A stretch of 64,000 nt of DNA from Streptomyces chartreusis (GCF_008704715.1 NZ_CP023689.1:1364001-1428000), one strand, 5' to 3'. Positions 36,168 through 47,144 are shown, counted from the stretch's first letter. Made by a program: numbers and translations. The notes: generated by a model not told the origin, from the sequence alone.

Positions 36168-36686
36168 ATGGGCAGCACATCGTCAGGACGGCAGGCGGCG
36201 GCACGGGACCGGGACAGCGAGGGGCGGGCGCGCAACGCGCGGCCCCGGGACGGTCTGGGGCGGCCCCTGCCGTATGGCGCGGACGGCGTCGCCCGCCAGC
36301 CGGAGGGTGTCGTACGCACTCCGCGGGCGTCGGTCGCGGAGGCACAGGAACTGCTGGACGCGGGGAAGCCGTTCCATGCGCACGAGGTCTTCGAGGACGC
36401 GTGGAAGACGGGACCGGAGGAGGAGCGGGCCCTGTGGCGCGGGCTGGCGCAGCTGGCCGTCGGGCTCACGCACTCGGCACGGGGGAACGTGACGGGAGGC
36501 GCGAGGCTGCTGCGGCGCGGGGCCGGGGCCGTGGAGGAGTGGGCCGCCGGGAGCGGTGAGTCGCGGCCGTACGGGATGGATCTCGCGGGGCTGACCGCTT
36601 GGGCGCGGGAGCTGGCGGGGGACGTGGAGGCCGGAGGTCGGGTGGACGCGCGGGAGCGGGCGCCTCGGCTGCGGGGGCGGGCGTAG
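36168..36686 (+). CDS. DUF309-domain protein
   Basis: A 172-residue protein with a polar N-terminal third and the DUF309 helical motif (about 65-130): AQELLDAGKPFHAHEVFEDAWK, then LWRGLAQLAVGLTHSARGN. The conserved H-x-x-E-W residues suggest a metal or phosphate site, but no activity is known. Start 36168 chosen by the GGGG site and family length. 84 bp ahead of cobF on the same strand. Confidence 0.83.
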   Translation: MGSTSSGRQAAARDRDSEGRARNARPRDGLGRPLPYGADGVARQPEGVVRTPRASVAEAQELLDAGKPFHAHEVFEDAWKTGPEEERALWRGLAQLAVGLTHSARGNVTGGARLLRRGAGAVEEWAAGSGESRPYGMDLAGLTAWARELAGDVEAGGRVDARERAPRLRGRA

Positions 36687-36770
36687 GCGGGTCCGGTGCG
36701 CAGCAGGGCCGCCGGTCCGGTGCCTGGACTCGGTGACGGCTCTGTCAGTGGCGTGCGGCAGACTCGGGGC

Positions 36771-37556
36771 GTGCGAAAGATTCATGTCATCGGGATCGGG
36801 GCGGGTGACCCCGAGCAGCTGACGCTCCAGGCGGTCAGGGCGCTGCGCGGTACGGATGTGTTCTTCATCCTCGACAAGGGCGAGGTGAAGTCGGACCTCA
36901 CGCAGCTGCGCCGGGACATGCTGGACGCGCACATACCCGAGGGGACGTACCGGGTCGTCGAGGCCCGCGACCCCGAGCGGGACCGCTCGGCCGGCGGCTC
37001 GGCCTACTCCCCCGCCGTCGGGGACTGGCGCAGTGCCCGCGCCGGGATCTACGAGCGGCTGATCGCCGAGGAGCTGGGCGAGGACGAGACCGGCGCGTTC
37101 CTGGTGTGGGGTGATCCCGCGCTGTACGACAGCACGCTCGGGATCCTTCAGGAAGTGCTGGACAAGGGCGCGGTGGAGTTCGAGTACGACGTGGTGCCCG
37201 GCATCAGCAGCGTCTCGGCGCTCGTCGCCCGGCATCGGACGGGGCTGAACCGGGTGGCGCGGCCGGTGCAGATCACCACGGGGCGGCGGCTGGCCGAGGG
37301 CTTCCCCGAGGACGTGGACGACGTGGTCGTGATGCTCGACGCCCACCAGACCTTCCTGCAGTACGCCGACCAGGACATCGAGATCTACTGGGGTGCCTAC
37401 ATCGGCACGCCGGACGAGATCCTCGCGTCGGGTCCGATCGCGGAGGCCGCGCCCCGGATCGAGCGGCTGCGCGCGGAGGCGCGGGAGCGCAAGGGCTGGA
37501 TCATGGACACGTATCTGCTGCGCCGCCGGGATGCGGAGGAGCGGAAGGAGCAGTAG
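36771..37556 (+). CDS. cobF: precorrin-6A synthase (deacetylating)
   Basis: SAM-dependent methyltransferase of the aerobic cobalamin pathway, converting precorrin-5 to precorrin-6A by C1 methylation with loss of acetate. The 261 residues start with the tetrapyrrole-methylase loop IHVIGIGAGDPEQLT and include WGDPALYDST and VVPGISSVSALVARH, specific to CobF. GTG start at 36771. Located one gene away from cobK but outside a full cob cluster. Confidence 0.93.
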   Translation: MRKIHVIGIGAGDPEQLTLQAVRALRGTDVFFILDKGEVKSDLTQLRRDMLDAHIPEGTYRVVEARDPERDRSAGGSAYSPAVGDWRSARAGIYERLIAEELGEDETGAFLVWGDPALYDSTLGILQEVLDKGAVEFEYDVVPGISSVSALVARHRTGLNRVARPVQITTGRRLAEGFPEDVDDVVVMLDAHQTFLQYADQDIEIYWGAYIGTPDEILASGPIAEAAPRIERLRAEARERKGWIMDTYLLRRRDAEERKEQ

Positions 37557-37631
37557 GCGGAGGGTTCCTTACGCCACCCGAGTGGCCCGGCCCCGCATGC
37601 GGCACGGGTTCCGCGCTGTGATCGTGGCCCC

Positions 37632-39713
37632 GTGACGCTCGCCGAGGAATCCGCGCCGCCGGCCGCCTCCCAGCCACCCGTGCTGGACAGGCGTCGCCGG
37701 AACGTCGTCTTCGTGACGATCATGCTGGGGATGCTGCTGGCGGCTCTCGACCAGACGATCGTGGGCACGGCGCTGCCGACGATCGTGTCGGACCTGGGCG
37801 GCGCCGAGCACATGTCCTGGGTCGTGACGGCGTATCTGCTCGCGGAGACCGTGGCGACGGTCCTGGTCGGCAAGTTCGGCGACCAGTTCGGGCGGAAGCT
37901 GGTCTTCCAGGTCTCCGCGATCGTGTTCATCACAGGCTCGTTCCTGTGCGGGCTGGCCTCGAACATGACGATGCTGATCCTGTGGCGGGCGATGCAGGGC
38001 GTCGGGGCCGGCGGGCTGATGGTGACGGCGATGGCGCTGATCGCGGACGTCATCCCGCTGCGCGAGCGCGGCAAGTACCAGGGCGCGATCGGCGCGGTGT
38101 TCGGTGTGGCGACGGTGATCGGGCCGCTGCTGGGCGGGTTGTTCACGGACCATCTGACCTGGCGCTGGGCGTTCTACGTCAACGTCCCGATCGCGATCGT
38201 CGTCGTCTTCGCGGCGGCCCGCACGATCCCGGTGGTCAAGTCGGCCGCCCGGCCGGTGATCGACTATCTGGGCATCGGGCTGGTCGCGGTCGGCGCGAGC
38301 GCGCTGATCCTGGCGACGAGCTGGGGCGGCAACGAGTACGCGTGGGGCTCCGGCGTCATCATCGGGCTGTTCGTCGGGGGCGCGGTCGCGCTCGGGCTGT
38401 TCTGCTGGGCGGAGACTCGGGCGGCGGAACCGATGCTGCCGATGCGGCTGTTCACCGACCCGGTCTTCTCGGTCTGCTCCGCTCTCAGCTTCATCGTCGG
38501 CTTCGCCATGCTCGGGGCGCTGACGTATCTGCCGACGTATCTCCAGTACGTCGACGGCGACTCGGCAACGGTGTCCGGGGTGCGGACCCTGCCGATGGTG
38601 ATCGGGCTGCTCATCGCCTCCGTCTTCAGCGGCAACGTGGTCAGCAAGACCGGGAAGTACCGCATCTTCCCGATCGTCGGCTCCCTGGTGATGGGCGTCG
38701 GGCTGTTCCTGATGTCCATGATGGGGCCGTCGACCGGTGCGTGGCTGGAGTCGCTGTACATGTTCGTCCTCGGCACCGGCATCGGGCTGTGCATGCAGGT
38801 GCTGACGATCGCCGTGCAGAACACCGTCGACTACGCCGACCTCGGCACCGCGACCTCCGGCGTGACCTTCTTCCGTACGCTGGGCAGCTCGTTCGGCACG
38901 GCCGTCTTCGGCACGATCTACACCAACACGCTCACGCCGAACCTCGCCGACGGGGTCGAGGCCGCCGCGGGGGCGGGCTCCGGGCTCGATCCGGCGGCCA
39001 TCAGCCGGGCCGCGACCAGCCCCGAGGGCCTGAACGGGCTGCCGTCGCCGGTCGCCGCGCCGATCGTCGAGGCGTACGCCGACACGCTCCAGACCGTGTT
39101 CCTGTGGACGGTGCCGGTCGCGGCCCTCGGCTTCGTGATCGCGCTGTTCCTCAAGCAGGTCCCGCTGCGCGACAGCGCCCGCATGGCCTCCACCGACCTG
39201 GGTGACGGGTTCGCGTCCCCGCACGACCCCAACGCCCAGCGGGTGCTGGAGGCGACCGTCGGGAAGATCATCGGCGGCACGGGCCCCGATGCCGCACGCC
39301 GGATCGTCAGCGCGTCCGAAACCCGCCTCGACGTGGCCGGCGCCTGGGCGGTGATGCAGGTGGAGATCCTGAACACCCTCGTCGGCCACGCCGGCCTCGG
39401 GCTGATCGCGGCCCGCCGCCACCTCCCTCCGGAGGTACTGCTCCCCGTCTTCGACCGGATGGTCGACGAGGGCTATCTCACCCGCGACGGCTCCCTCCTG
39501 TCCCACACCCCGGCGGGCGCCCGGGAGGCCCGCGCCATCGGCACGGCCTGGGCGTCCTGGCTGGAGGAACGGGTCCACGAGGACATCGGCCGCCCACCCG
39601 GCACGGACCTGCGCGCCGCCGTCCACACCATCGCCAAGCGCCTCCTGGTCGAGGACCTCACCGAGGGCCTGACGGGACGGGTGCAGGAGCGGGCGCTGAG
39701 CGAGCCCCGCTGA
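37632..39713 (+). CDS. 14-helix MFS drug exporter (EmrB/QacA) with C-terminal winged-helix-like extension
   Basis: DHA2-family proton antiporter. Residues about 25-515 show 14 hydrophobic segments, with [13 protein letters not shown] (motif D), [11 protein letters not shown] (motif A) and [16 protein letters not shown] (motif C). An unusual 170-residue cytoplasmic tail follows. Around residues 570-650 the segments [36 protein letters not shown] and [12 protein letters not shown] resemble a MarR-type winged helix (recognition helix, then wing). Total length 693 against about 500 for the family. GTG start. Lies between the cobalamin genes cobF and cobK, apparently without functional link. Confidence 0.88.
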   Translation: MTLAEESAPPAASQPPVLDRRRRNVVFVTIMLGMLLAALDQTIVGTALPTIVSDLGGAEHMSWVVTAYLLAETVATVLVGKFGDQFGRKLVFQVSAIVFITGSFLCGLASNMTMLILWRAMQGVGAGGLMVTAMALIADVIPLRERGKYQGAIGAVFGVATVIGPLLGGLFTDHLTWRWAFYVNVPIAIVVVFAAARTIPVVKSAARPVIDYLGIGLVAVGASALILATSWGGNEYAWGSGVIIGLFVGGAVALGLFCWAETRAAEPMLPMRLFTDPVFSVCSALSFIVGFAMLGALTYLPTYLQYVDGDSATVSGVRTLPMVIGLLIASVFSGNVVSKTGKYRIFPIVGSLVMGVGLFLMSMMGPSTGAWLESLYMFVLGTGIGLCMQVLTIAVQNTVDYADLGTATSGVTFFRTLGSSFGTAVFGTIYTNTLTPNLADGVEAAAGAGSGLDPAAISRAATSPEGLNGLPSPVAAPIVEAYADTLQTVFLWTVPVAALGFVIALFLKQVPLRDSARMASTDLGDGFASPHDPNAQRVLEATVGKIIGGTGPDAARRIVSASETRLDVAGAWAVMQVEILNTLVGHAGLGLIAARRHLPPEVLLPVFDRMVDEGYLTRDGSLLSHTPAGAREARAIGTAWASWLEERVHEDIGRPPGTDLRAAVHTIAKRLLVEDLTEGLTGRVQERALSEPR

Positions 39714-39725
39714 AGACCGGCCTCG

Positions 39726-40472
39726 TCAGGGCGTCAGGCCGAGTCGCTCCAGCACCCCCGCCACGTCCGGCACCGCGTCCACGCCTTCGGGCAACGGAGG
39801 GCGGCGTACGACCACGACCGGGAGGGCGAGGCTACGGGCGGCGGTGAGTTTGGCCGATGTGGCGGTTCCGCCGCTGTCCTTGGTCACCAGGACGTCGATG
39901 CGGTGGTCGCGCAGCAGGGCCGATTCGTCGGACGGGGTGAAGGGGCCGCGGGCCAGGAGCACATCGGTGTGCCGGGGCATGGGGGGCTCGGGCGGTTCGA
40001 CGGAGCGTGCGACGAAGTGCAGGTCGGACAGGTGGGCGAACGCCGCGAGGCCGAGGCGGCCGGTGGTCAGGAACACGCGCCGGCCGAGGCTCGGCAGCAG
40101 CGCGGCGGCCTCGTCGAGGGAGGCGACGTCGTGCCAGCGGTCGCCCGGTCCGGGCTGCCAGCCGGGGCGGCGCAGGACCAGTGCCTGGACGGCCGCCGAC
40201 CGCGCGGCGCGGACCGCGTTGGCCGTGATCGACTCGGCGAAGGGGTGGGTCGCGTCGACGAGGTGGTCGACGTGCTCGGCGCGGAGCCAGTCGGCCAGCC
40301 CTTCCGCGCCGCCGAAGCCCCCGATCCGCACGTCCCCTTCGACCGCGCCCGGCCGTGACACCCGCCCCGCGAGCGAGGTGGTGACGCGGAGATCGGGCCG
40401 CGCCGCGAGCAGGGCGGCGAGCTCACGGGCCTCGGTGGTGCCACCGAGGATCAGGATGTGGCGGGGGGACAT
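39726..40472 (-). CDS. cobK: precorrin-6A reductase
   Basis: NADPH-dependent reduction of precorrin-6A to precorrin-6B in aerobic cobalamin synthesis. The 248 residues begin with the nucleotide loop ILILGGTTEARELAALL and include VDATHPFAESITANA and VTKDSGGTATSAKL, the CobK/CbiJ signatures. ATG at 40472 gives the normal length. It converges with the MFS gene (12 bp between stops). Confidence 0.92.
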   Translation of the reverse strand: MSPRHILILGGTTEARELAALLAARPDLRVTTSLAGRVSRPGAVEGDVRIGGFGGAEGLADWLRAEHVDHLVDATHPFAESITANAVRAARSAAVQALVLRRPGWQPGPGDRWHDVASLDEAAALLPSLGRRVFLTTGRLGLAAFAHLSDLHFVARSVEPPEPPMPRHTDVLLARGPFTPSDESALLRDHRIDVLVTKDSGGTATSAKLTAARSLALPVVVVRRPPLPEGVDAVPDVAGVLERLGLTP

Positions 40473-40746
40473 GGGGTGAGCGTACGAGGTGGGGTCGCAG
40501 GGGCGGGCGGCGGAGGTCGGGGTGCGGCCGGAGTTCACGCCGCCCCGTCCCGCGCCCGTTCGGGCGGTCGCTGTGCCCGGATCCGTCAATTCCGGTGCCC
40601 GTGGGGGCTCGTGACCGTCCCCGTTCTTGTTCGACCCGGCGAACACTATGAACACAACGGTCAGACCGTGGCCCCTCGGCCCGCCCGCTCCCTAGCATCG
40701 CGGCGCACGGCTCGGCGACGCGCCGACTAGGACGAGGAGCAGCGTC
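40473..40746. other. intergenic region between divergent cobK and hydrolase genes
   Basis: 274 bp without a convincing ORF, RNA gene or strong repeat. It probably holds the two divergent promoters, and no clear -35/-10 pair was recognised. GAGGAG just before 40747 is the ribosome site of the hydrolase. Confidence 0.5.
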
Positions 40747-42216
40747 TTGGACTGGACGAGAACCAACTCAGTGATCCGCAGGTCTGTCCCATCGCCCGCA
40801 CGACGGCGCACCACGCTGGCCGCGGTGCTGGCGGGTGCGCTCGCCGTCGGCATCCTCGTCGGCGCCTCGAACGCCCGGGGCGAGACGGCGGAAGCACCGG
40901 CACTCGCCGCGTGCCCGGCGGATCTCGTGGGCAAGGCCGACTGCTACACCGGCCGGGACGCGAACGGCGCCTACTACGCCGTCGCCATACCCGACGACTG
41001 GAACAAGTCCCTCGTCGTGCACGCCCACGGCGGCCCCGACCTCGGCGCGGAGTCGGACCCCACGCGCAGCATCGACGACCTGGGCCGCTGGTCGGTGATG
41101 GTGAAGGAGGGCTACGCCTGGGTCGGCTCGTCCTACCGCCGGGGCGGCTACGGCACGCGCATGGCCGCCGCCGACACGGAGAGCGCCCGCCGGCTGTTCG
41201 TCGAGGAGTTCGGCAAGCCCCGGCGGACGTATGTGCACGGCCAGTCGTGGGGCGGGAACGTCGCCGCGAAGGTCGTGGAGACCTATGCCAAGAAGCCGGG
41301 GGCGTACGACGGGGCGCTGCTCACCAACGGCGTCCTGGGCGGCGGCTCGCGCGGCTACGACTACCGCGTCGACCTGCGCGTCGTCTACCAGTACTACTGC
41401 GGCAACCATCCCCGCCCGAGCGAGCCGCAGTACCCGCTGTGGCAGGGGCTGCGCGCCGGCTCGACCATGACGTCCGCCGGGCTGCGCGCCCGCCTCCAGG
41501 AGTGCACCGGGTTCTCGTCACCGGCCGCGGAGCGGACCGCGCTCCAGCAGCGCAACCTGGACGACATCCTCGCGGTCACGCGGATCCCCGAGCGCACGCT
41601 GGAGTCGCATCTGCGGTTCGCGACCTTCACGTTCCGGGACATCGTGCACGAGCGCCTCGGAGACCGGAATCCCTTCGGGAACGTGGGCGTCCGCTACTCC
41701 GGGTCGCACGACGACGCGGCGCTGAACGCCGGTGTCGAACGCTTCGCCCCCGACCCCACGGCCGTACGGGACCTGTCCTACGACAGCGATCTCACCGGCA
41801 AGGTCTCGATCCCGGTGCTCACCCTGCACGCCATCGACGACCCGACGGCGTTCATCGAGCACGAGGCGGCCTACCGGGCCACGCTCAAGGGCGCCGGGCG
41901 CGACGGGCATCTGGTGCAGACGTTCACGCGGGAGCACGAGCACAGCGAGCTGAGCGACGCCGAGTACGCCACGTCCGTCGCGGCCCTCGACACCTGGGTG
42001 CGCAAGGGGAAGAAGCCCACGCAGAAGTCGGTCGCGGCGGCGTGCGGCGCCTTCGACGAGAGGTACGGCACGGGCTGCCTGTACGACCCCGAGTTCCGCC
42101 CGGCGCCGTACGCCTCGCGCGTCGAGCCGCGGCCGGGCGGGCTGGACTGGCCGGCCATGACGTCCCGTCAGGAGCGGGCCTGGAGCGGCATCGCGGGCGT
42201 CGGTATCGCTCCCTGA
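40747..42216 (+). CDS. secreted alpha/beta hydrolase
   Basis: Exported hydrolase of 489 residues. An Arg-rich N terminus and hydrophobic core (TTLAAVLAGALAVGILVGASNA) form a Sec-type signal peptide. The mature part has HAHGGPDLG (oxyanion), nucleophile elbow GQSWGGN, Asp in LHAIDDPTA and His in EHEHSEL. Six cysteines may form disulfides. It starts with TTG 16 bp after a GAGGAG site. Substrate unknown, perhaps an extracellular ester or peptide. Confidence 0.82.
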   Translation: MDWTRTNSVIRRSVPSPARRRTTLAAVLAGALAVGILVGASNARGETAEAPALAACPADLVGKADCYTGRDANGAYYAVAIPDDWNKSLVVHAHGGPDLGAESDPTRSIDDLGRWSVMVKEGYAWVGSSYRRGGYGTRMAAADTESARRLFVEEFGKPRRTYVHGQSWGGNVAAKVVETYAKKPGAYDGALLTNGVLGGGSRGYDYRVDLRVVYQYYCGNHPRPSEPQYPLWQGLRAGSTMTSAGLRARLQECTGFSSPAAERTALQQRNLDDILAVTRIPERTLESHLRFATFTFRDIVHERLGDRNPFGNVGVRYSGSHDDAALNAGVERFAPDPTAVRDLSYDSDLTGKVSIPVLTLHAIDDPTAFIEHEAAYRATLKGAGRDGHLVQTFTREHEHSELSDAEYATSVAALDTWVRKGKKPTQKSVAAACGAFDERYGTGCLYDPEFRPAPYASRVEPRPGGLDWPAMTSRQERAWSGIAGVGIAP

Positions 42217-42289
42217 GCGGAGGTGACGGGCCGGCCCGGTGAAGGCGACCGGGCCGGGCCGGGCGGGTTCCGGCCGCTATCGTCCCGGT

Positions 42290-43108
42290 ATGGGATCCGT
42301 ACGGGCCGTCCTCATCGACATCGACGGAGTCCTCACCGTCTCGTGGCAGCCGCTGCCCGGCACGGTCGAGGCGTTGCGGGAGATCCGCGGGGCGGGGCTC
42401 GGCGTCGCGCTGGTCACCAACACGACCTCGCGGACCCGGGCGTCGATCGCACGCACATTGGCGGACGCCGGGTTCCCGGTGTCCGCCGGCGACATTCTGA
42501 CGGCGCCCGCCGTCACCGCCGCTCATCTCGCCGAGCACTACCCGGGTGCGCGGTGTGTGCTCCTGAACAGCGGCGACATCGCGGAGGACCTCGCCGGGGT
42601 CACCCTCGTCGACGAGGACCGGGGCGACGGTGAGCCGCCCGACGTCGTGGTCGTCGGCGGTGCCGGGCCCGAGTTCGGGTACGCGGCGCTCGACCGGGCC
42701 TTCGGGCATCTCCAGCGCGGGGCGCGCCTGGTGGCCATGCACCGGAACCTGTACTGGCGTACGGACCAGGGGCTGCGGCTGGACACCGGCGCGTTCCTGG
42801 CCGGGCTGGAGAAGGCCGCGCGGGTCGAGGCCGAGATCACCGGCAAGCCGTCGCCCGCGTTCTTCGAGGCGGCGCTGGCGCATGTCGGGGCCGGCGCCGA
42901 CGAGGCGGTGATGGTGGGGGACGACATCGAGTCCGACGTGCTGGCGGCGCAGCGGGCCGGTGTCACGGGTGTGCTGGTGCGGACCGGGAAGTATCTGCCG
43001 CAGACGCATCGGGACGCCAGCGGTACGCCGGACCGGGTGATCGACTCGTTCGCCGATCTGCCCGCCCTGCTGAGGGATCTGCGGGGCTCAGCGCAGCAGC
43101 AGCTGTAG
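42290..43108 (+). CDS. HAD-superfamily phosphatase, subfamily IIA
   Basis: A 272-residue phosphohydrolase of the NagD/LHPP type. Motif I is LIDIDGVLT (Asp nucleophile at about residue 10), motif II VTNTTS, motif III lysine in ITGKPSPAF, motif IV VMVGDDIESDVLAAQ. The C2 cap between motifs II and III identifies class IIA. The substrate is probably a small phosphomonoester or phospho-residue. Overlaps the converging permease gene by 21 bp. Confidence 0.9.
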   Translation: MGSVRAVLIDIDGVLTVSWQPLPGTVEALREIRGAGLGVALVTNTTSRTRASIARTLADAGFPVSAGDILTAPAVTAAHLAEHYPGARCVLLNSGDIAEDLAGVTLVDEDRGDGEPPDVVVVGGAGPEFGYAALDRAFGHLQRGARLVAMHRNLYWRTDQGLRLDTGAFLAGLEKAARVEAEITGKPSPAFFEAALAHVGAGADEAVMVGDDIESDVLAAQRAGVTGVLVRTGKYLPQTHRDASGTPDRVIDSFADLPALLRDLRGSAQQQL

Positions 43109-43861
43109 GCCGCCCACGACGGTCGCCGCGATCACGAGCTGCTCGAACAGCCGCTGGTTGATGCGGTCCACGGCCCATTTGCCGAGCACCGCGCCGGGCA
43201 CGACGAAGATCACCAGCGCCGCGTCCAGCAGGAGCGAGTTCCCGTCGATGAGTCCGAGCCCGGCGCTGAAGGGCACCTTGGAGACGTTGACGATCAGGAA
43301 GAAGAAGGCCGACGTCCCCAGGAAGCCGAGCTTGCGGAAGCCCGCCGACAGCAGGTACATCGACATCACGGGGCCGCCCGCGTTGGCGACCATGGTGGTG
43401 AAACCGCCGAGGACGCCGTACGAACGGGCCTTGACCCGGCCGGCCCGGGTGGCGACGGAGTCGGGCTCGGCCTCCTTCTCGGCCGTGCGACGGCGCCACA
43501 CCGTGACGCCCGCCATCAGCAGCAGGATCGCGCCGATCGACGTACGGACGATCTCGTCGTCGGCCCACACCAGGAACACCGTGCCGAGGACCACTCCGGC
43601 GGCGACCGCGGGGAACAGCCGCCACAGGGTGGGCCAGTGGGCGTGCCGCCGGTAGGTGAGCACGGCGAGCACGTCGCCCGCGATCAGGATCGGCAGCAGG
43701 ATGCCGGTGGAGGCGCGGGCGGGCAGTACGGCGGCGAAGACCGCGAGGCTGACCGTGTTGGCCCCGCTCACGGCGGTCTTGGAGAAGCCGACGAGCAGGG
43801 CCGCGAAGGCGAGCGCGGCGAACTCCCACCCTGTTATGTGCCAAAGCGTCATCGTGTCCAT
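43088..43861 (-). CDS. TauE/SafE-family membrane transporter
   Basis: Integral membrane protein of about 257 residues with 7-8 hydrophobic segments. It has the two TauE half-motifs (ALLVGFSKTAVSGANT and GFTTMVANAGGPVMSMYLL), as in sulfite, sulfoacetate or other organic anion exporters. ATG 43861 is preferred; a TTG at 43888 in frame is possible. No sulfur-metabolism neighbours, so the substrate is undetermined. Confidence 0.88.
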   Translation of the reverse strand: MDTMTLWHITGWEFAALAFAALLVGFSKTAVSGANTVSLAVFAAVLPARASTGILLPILIAGDVLAVLTYRRHAHWPTLWRLFPAVAAGVVLGTVFLVWADDEIVRTSIGAILLLMAGVTVWRRRTAEKEAEPDSVATRAGRVKARSYGVLGGFTTMVANAGGPVMSMYLLSAGFRKLGFLGTSAFFFLIVNVSKVPFSAGLGLIDGNSLLLDAALVIFVVPGAVLGKWAVDRINQRLFEQLVIAATVVGGLQLLLR

Positions 43862-43927
43862 GCGGAGACCGATGGTATGTGCAGACAACAGGTACTGGTA
43901 AGGACCGTCTCGCCAGATGGGAGGTTG

Positions 43928-45115
<1,188 letters not shown>

Positions 45116-45158
45116 GACAGGACTCCTGACCGGGCAGTTTGGACGGCACCCTGTTAAT

Positions 45159-45169
45159 TAGCACCGCTA
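45159..45169. promoter_or_regulatory. small dyad in the thiolase/lipase divergent region
   Basis: TAGC-ACC-GCTA within an AT-rich stretch about 45 bp ahead of the thiolase start. It resembles a TetR-type half-site pair. Too short to assign with confidence. Confidence 0.25.
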
Positions 45170-45278
45170 GTTTTGGACTATAGACCGACCTGCCGCACCC
45201 TGGGAAGATCCCCTCGGTGACCTTCACCGACGCAGCCGAACACAGCCGATCGGGCAGCCGGTCGCAGCCGGAGGAGCC

Positions 45279-46088
45279 ATGGCCGACATCCGCGAGCATG
45301 CCCTCGACGGACACCGGGGATCGATCGTCGTGACCGAATGGCCGAATCCCCGGCCCGGGTTCGTCGCGCTCGTGGTCCACGGCTACGGCGAGCACGTGGG
45401 CCGATACGCCGAGTTGGCGGACGTGCTGGTCGGGCGGGGCGCGGCGGTGTTCGGGCCGGATCACGTCGGTCACGGGCGGTCGGCGGGCGAGCGCGTGCTG
45501 ATCGAGGACTTCGAGGACGTGGTCGCCGATCTGCGCGCCGTCGCCGCGCTGGCCCGCACCGCGCATCCGGACGTACCGGTCGTCCTGGTCGGGCACTCGA
45601 TGGGCGGACTCGTCGCGGCCCGGTACGCGCAGCTGTACGGCGACGAGCCGGCCGCCCTGGTGCTGTCCGGGCCGGTGATCGGCGACTGGGAGCTGCCGCG
45701 ACGGCTGCTCGCCCGTGACGAGATCCCCGACACGCCCATCAGCCCGGCCGCGCTGTCCCGCGATCCCGCGGTGGGGGCGGCGTACGCGGGGGATCCGCTG
45801 GTCTGGCACGGGCCCATGAAGCGGCCGACGGTGGAGGCGTTCGCCCGGATGCTGGACACCGTGTCCAGGAGCGGTGGGGTCGGAGGGCTGCCGTTGCTGT
45901 GGCTGCACGGCGACGACGACCGGCTCGTCCCGCTCGCCGGGAGCCGCGTCGGGATCGAGGAGCTGCGCGGGACGGACGTGACCGAGCGCGTCTACACCGG
46001 GGCCCGGCACGAGGTGTTCCACGAGACGAACAAGGCGGAGGTCTTCGCGGACCTGATCCGCTTCCTGGACGGCGTGCTCGCTCGCTGA
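45279..46088 (+). CDS. alpha/beta hydrolase (monoacylglycerol lipase-like)
   Basis: Serine hydrolase of 269 residues with HGYGEHVGRY (oxyanion loop typical of monoglyceride lipases), nucleophile GHSMGG, Asp in HGDDDRLVP and His in GARHEVFHE. The close match to the YtpA/MGL pattern suggests monoacylglycerol or lysophospholipid hydrolysis. ATG 45279 has GGAGG (ccggaggagcc) just upstream. Confidence 0.9.
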   Translation: MADIREHALDGHRGSIVVTEWPNPRPGFVALVVHGYGEHVGRYAELADVLVGRGAAVFGPDHVGHGRSAGERVLIEDFEDVVADLRAVAALARTAHPDVPVVLVGHSMGGLVAARYAQLYGDEPAALVLSGPVIGDWELPRRLLARDEIPDTPISPAALSRDPAVGAAYAGDPLVWHGPMKRPTVEAFARMLDTVSRSGGVGGLPLLWLHGDDDRLVPLAGSRVGIEELRGTDVTERVYTGARHEVFHETNKAEVFADLIRFLDGVLAR

Positions 46089-46171
46089 GACACGTCGCGT
46101 TTGCACCGGTCCGGGCCTGGGCACCCGCGCCGCCATGGAGTGGTCGCAGTGACGGAAGCGGTCACGCACCG

Positions 46172-46192
46172 CAGTGCCCGGACAGGGCACTG
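46172..46192. repeat. inverted repeat between lipase and dps genes
   Basis: CAGTGCCC-GGACA-GGGCACTG, 8-bp arms, 84 bp after the lipase stop. It could be a weak terminator or a regulator site for dps; there is no T run. Confidence 0.4.
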
Positions 46193-46276
46193 ACGCCAGT
46201 GACCGAGGGACCGGACACCGCTTCCGCACCGCATCGCTCCGTCCGGCCTGGACCAAACCAGAAGGAGGAGCCCGGA

Positions 46277-46759
46277 ATGACTGGGGTGAACAGCACGCTT
46301 CCCGAGCCGGCCCGCCGGGTCGCCGGTGACGCACTTCAGGGCACGCTCGTCGACCTTCTCGGACTCTCACTGATCGGGAAGCAGGCGCACTGGAACATCG
46401 TGGGTCCGCGCTTCCGGTCGATCCATCTCCAGCTCGACGAGGTGGTCTCCACCGCCCGCTCGTACGCCGACACCGTCGCCGAACGCGCCTCGGCGCTCGG
46501 CGTGCCGCCCGACGGCCGGCCGGAGACGATCGCCGCGGCCTACACGCTGCCCGGCCCGAAGGAGGGCTGGATCCGCGACACGGAGGTCGTCCAGCTGGTC
46601 GTGGACACCCTGGGGGCGGCCATCGAGCGGCTGCGCGAACGCATCACCGCCACCGCCGAGCCTGACCCGGTGACCCAGGACCTGCTCATCGGCATCACCG
46701 GCGAGCTGGAGAAGCAGCGGTGGATGTTCGACGCCGAGAACTGGCCGCGCGACGAGTGA
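46277..46759 (+). CDS. dps: Dps-family ferritin-like DNA-protection protein
   Basis: A 160-residue four-helix protein that forms a dodecameric iron-storage shell and protects DNA. Ferroxidase residues are recognisable in KQAHWNIVGPRFRSIHLQLDEV (H, and the D/E pair) and the C-terminal EKQRWMFDAENW is typical of Dps. An exceptionally strong ribosome site (agaaggaggag) precedes the ATG, suggesting high expression under stress. Confidence 0.92.
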   Translation: MTGVNSTLPEPARRVAGDALQGTLVDLLGLSLIGKQAHWNIVGPRFRSIHLQLDEVVSTARSYADTVAERASALGVPPDGRPETIAAAYTLPGPKEGWIRDTEVVQLVVDTLGAAIERLRERITATAEPDPVTQDLLIGITGELEKQRWMFDAENWPRDE

Positions 46760-46811
46760 TCCGAGCCGCCGTACCGGACGACCGCCCGCACCCGAAGACA
46801 AGGGGCACACC

Positions 46812-47144
46812 GTGACCGACGCCCTCGAACTCGACGCGCTGTGGGAGGACTTCCACCGCGTGGTGAACATGACCTCGCAGGAGCTGGCCGGCTGGCTGCG
46901 GGTCAGCGACGCCCAGGAGGACAGCGAGCCGCTGCCGGACCGGGCCGGCCCACCGACCGGGCAGCACGTCCTCTCGATCCTCCAGAAACGACGCACGGAC
47001 CTCACTGACGCCGACATCCAGGTCATGTACGACGTCGTGGACACCGTGACCGAGGAGGCGGACCTCGAGAACGAACCCGAGCCCGAACAGACCCGCCGAC
47101 GCCACCAGTTGATGACGATCGGCCACGACCCGCTGAAGCCGTGA
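46812..47144 (+). CDS. DUF3140-family small protein
   Basis: A 110-residue acidic protein from a GTG start, 52 bp after dps. The pattern WEDFHRVVNMTSQELAGWL, HVLSILQKRRTDLTDADIQVMYDVVDTV is that of DUF3140, where a short helical domain is thought to bind DNA. Likely co-transcribed with dps and possibly stress-related. Function unknown. Confidence 0.78.
   Translation: MTDALELDALWEDFHRVVNMTSQELAGWLRVSDAQEDSEPLPDRAGPPTGQHVLSILQKRRTDLTDADIQVMYDVVDTVTEEADLENEPEPEQTRRRHQLMTIGHDPLKP

Noticed and set aside
37569..39626. Long minus-strand open frame opposite the MFS exporter
   Set aside because: Composition dominated by Arg, Asp, Gly and His with no motif; the plus-strand MFS is unambiguous.
45159..45169. 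TetR operator controlling the thiolase
   Set aside because: Arms of 4 bp are too short to be significant in 64 kb of sequence. Kept as low-confidence.
46172..46192. CAGTGCCC/GGGCACTG repeat as a dps regulator site
   Set aside because: Symmetric but only 8 bp per arm, without other copies or a linked regulator. Listed only as a repeat.
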